A stretch of DNA of 42,080 nucleotides, from assembly GCA_030065875.1 (NCBI GenBank), contig JASJCR010000064.1:1-42080 (forward strand), read 5' to 3'. The position numbers and the translations under genes are program-made. Each line of letters starts with the position of its first letter. Positions within the stretch are counted from its first letter, which is position 1. Positions 40,368 to 42,080 of this stretch are shown one piece after another. This DNA is from Ardenticatenaceae bacterium (GTDB lineage: Bacteria; Chloroflexota; Anaerolineae; Promineifilales; Promineifilaceae). Under the pieces are notes generated by a model that was not told where the DNA came from, searched no databases, and saw only the letters and a list, made by a program, of their open reading frames with translations.

Positions 40368-41963
40368 ATGAGTGAAGCTGCTTCAATAAAAAAAATCACC
40401 CAGGAGATCGGGACCCGCCGCACATTTGCGATTATTTCTCATCCCGATGCTGGTAAAACGACATTAACTGAGAAACTTCTTTTGTATGGAAACGCCATTC
40501 ACATGGCCGGGAGCGTTCGCGCTCGCAAAAACCAGCGGCAAACCACTTCCGACTGGATGAAGATGGAGCGCGAGCGGGGTATTTCAATTACCTCAACGGT
40601 CATGCAGTTTCCCTACAGGGAACACACCATCAACCTTCTGGACACGCCCGGTCACCAGGATTTCTCTGAGGACACCTACCGTACGCTGATGGCTGCCGAC
40701 TGTGCGGTCATGGTCTTGGATGCCGCCAAGGGTGTCGAGGCTCAAACCCGCAAGCTGTTTGAGGTTTGCCGTCAGCGTGGTATTCCGGTTTTTACCTTTA
40801 TCAACAAGATGGATCGGCCGGCGCTTGATGCCCTGGAGCTGCTGGACGAGGTTGAAACCGTTTTGGGAATGACCCCGGTTCCGATGAATTGGCCAATCGG
40901 GGATGGGGATACCTTTATCGGGGTATACGATCGCGTGACGGAAGACGTTCACTTATACGATCGCACCGTTCACAACCAGACCGTTTCTCCGGAAACGATC
41001 ACCACGTTGGATGACCCAATCATTGAAGAGACGTTGAGCGATCATCAATTTGATGATTTGCACACCAATATCGCCTTATTGGACGAATTGGCCACATTTG
41101 ACGAGGAGTCATTTTTGGCCGGCGAACAGACGATTGTCTATTTTGGATCGGCGTTGACCAATTTTGGCGTGCAGCTCTTTTTGGACGATTTTGTCAAGTT
41201 TGCTCCACCTCCGGCCGGATACGCCAGCGATCAAGGGGTGATTGATCCGTACAAAAAGGATTTCTCCGGTTTTGTATTTAAAATTCAGGCGAATATGAAC
41301 CCCAAACATCGGGACAGCGTGGCATATATTCGGATCGTCAGCGGAAAGTTTGAACGCAATATGCAGGTCAACCACGGCCGCTCGGGGAAGACTGTTCGCC
41401 TGTCGCAGCCGTATGCCTTTTTTGCCGACTCCCGGGAGATTGTGGATGATGCTTTTGCCGGGGATATCATCGGCCTGCCGGCCAACAAGATCTTTGGGAT
41501 TGGGGATACGTTGAGCGTGTCTAACGGCATTGAATTTTCATCAATTCCTCGTTTTGCGCCGGAGCATTTTGCCCGATTGATCAATGAAGACATCACCAAG
41601 CAAAAGCAGTTTCTCAAAGGGATCGATCAGCTTGAAAAAGAAGGGGCGATGCAAATCTTTTTTGAGGCGGATGCCTTTCGGCGCGATCCGATTCTGGCCG
41701 TTGTGGGTGTGCTGCAGTTTGAGGTCGTCCTGGCCAGGCTGCTCGATGAATATCGGGTCAAAACCCGCCTCGACCGCCTGCCCCATCAGCTGGCCCGCTG
41801 GGTTGAAGGACCGGAAGACGAAATCGAGCAGCTCCCGTGGCGGTATGGCCTGCTAAAAACGGTTGATCGGGATGAACGGCTGGTGGCGCTGTTTAGCAGT
41901 CCCCACGAGCTTGATTATTACGCCGGTAAGTTTCCGAATATTACTTTTCGCGAAACGGTGTAG
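40368..41963 (+). CDS. prfC: Peptide chain release factor 3
   Basis: Translational GTPase that removes RF1/RF2 from the ribosome after peptide release. 531 residues as in the family. G1 SHPDAGKTT (24-32), the switch region QRQTTSDWMKMERERGISITST, G3 DTPGH, G4 NKMD (about 143-146). The SDWMKMERERGISI form is characteristic of RF3 and separates it from EF-G. No good ribosome-binding site is visible before the ATG. It is followed six bases after the stop by the heptamer repeat area. Confidence 0.96.
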   Translation: MSEAASIKKITQEIGTRRTFAIISHPDAGKTTLTEKLLLYGNAIHMAGSVRARKNQRQTTSDWMKMERERGISITSTVMQFPYREHTINLLDTPGHQDFSEDTYRTLMAADCAVMVLDAAKGVEAQTRKLFEVCRQRGIPVFTFINKMDRPALDALELLDEVETVLGMTPVPMNWPIGDGDTFIGVYDRVTEDVHLYDRTVHNQTVSPETITTLDDPIIEETLSDHQFDDLHTNIALLDELATFDEESFLAGEQTIVYFGSALTNFGVQLFLDDFVKFAPPPAGYASDQGVIDPYKKDFSGFVFKIQANMNPKHRDSVAYIRIVSGKFERNMQVNHGRSGKTVRLSQPYAFFADSREIVDDAFAGDIIGLPANKIFGIGDTLSVSNGIEFSSIPRFAPEHFARLINEDITKQKQFLKGIDQLEKEGAMQIFFEADAFRRDPILAVVGVLQFEVVLARLLDEYRVKTRLDRLPHQLARWVEGPEDEIEQLPWRYGLLKTVDRDERLVALFSSPHELDYYAGKFPNITFRETV

Positions 41964-41972
41964 GAGAGACCA

Positions 41973-42059
41973 CAGACGTCAGACATCAGACATCAGACAT
42001 CAGACATCAGACATCAGACATCAGACATCAGACATCAGACATCAGACATCAGACATCAG
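41973..42059. repeat. Heptamer tandem array (CAGACAT)n
   Basis: One CAGACGT followed by eleven perfect CAGACAT units (41980-42056) and a partial CAG. The first bases (CCACAGACGTCAGACATCAG) match the arms of the inverted repeat at 27767-27901. It begins about ten bases after the prfC stop and may continue in inverted form beyond the window. Confidence 0.95.
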
Positions 42060-42080
42060 CGGGGTTGACATAAGGTGGGA

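Noticed and set aside
41973..42059. CRISPR array
   Set aside because: The unit is seven bases with no spacers; it is a simple tandem repeat and no cas genes are near.

Overview
The window looks like a chromosomal stretch of an uncultured or poorly studied Chloroflexota bacterium (Anaerolineae/Ardenticatenia-like; an inference). Reasons: a one-chain serine hydroxymethyltransferase-aminomethyltransferase fusion, several secreted proteins with Thr/Pro stalks of the kind common in that phylum, a FabL-type enoyl reductase and roughly 50% GC. About 33 protein genes are supported. I see no rRNA, tRNA, CRISPR array or intact insertion sequence.

Layout. 1-5.6 kb: end of an SDR gene, an ABC exporter half-transporter, a VKOR-family oxidoreductase, a wall-anchored degenerate NodB-like protein and a complete tyrosine recombinase. 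6.1-10.9 kb: a conserved housekeeping cluster, rpsB-tsf / pyrH / frr-uppS-cdsA, joining translation factors, UMP kinase and the start of polyprenol and phospholipid synthesis, with hairpins between blocks. 11.1-14.9 kb: fructose-1,6-bisphosphatase, rho, and convergent queA. 15-18.8 kb: a large unknown membrane-anchored protein, a DUF177/YceD gene without the usual rpmF, and mobA. 18.8-22.4 kb (minus): an SDR, transketolase and FabL in series. 22.7-25.7 kb: the SHMT-GcvT fusion. 26.2-31.5 kb (minus): purA, an L,D-transpeptidase and an N-acetylmuramoyl-alanine amidase, then malQ. 32-42 kb: ftsH, a racemase-family protein, a small membrane protein, an M23 lipoprotein, a mycoredoxin-like protein, an SRPBCC-S41 protease pair, and prfC.

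Themes. Cell-envelope work recurs: VKOR thiol oxidation, uppS/cdsA, L,D-transpeptidase, amidase, M23 peptidase, S41 protease, FtsH. Central carbon metabolism is represented by fbp, tkt, malQ and one-carbon flow through the fusion enzyme.

The most unusual signals are not genes. The 6-bp palindrome CGGCCG occurs about 120 times by eye where about 12 would be expected. Four low-complexity word repeats, three of them folded as inverted repeats, each touch or closely follow a stop codon. A nested palindromic MITE-like element lies after the fusion gene. The promoters of rho and prfC are each followed at the predicted transcript start by a hairpin and a T tract. All counts and pairings were made by eye.
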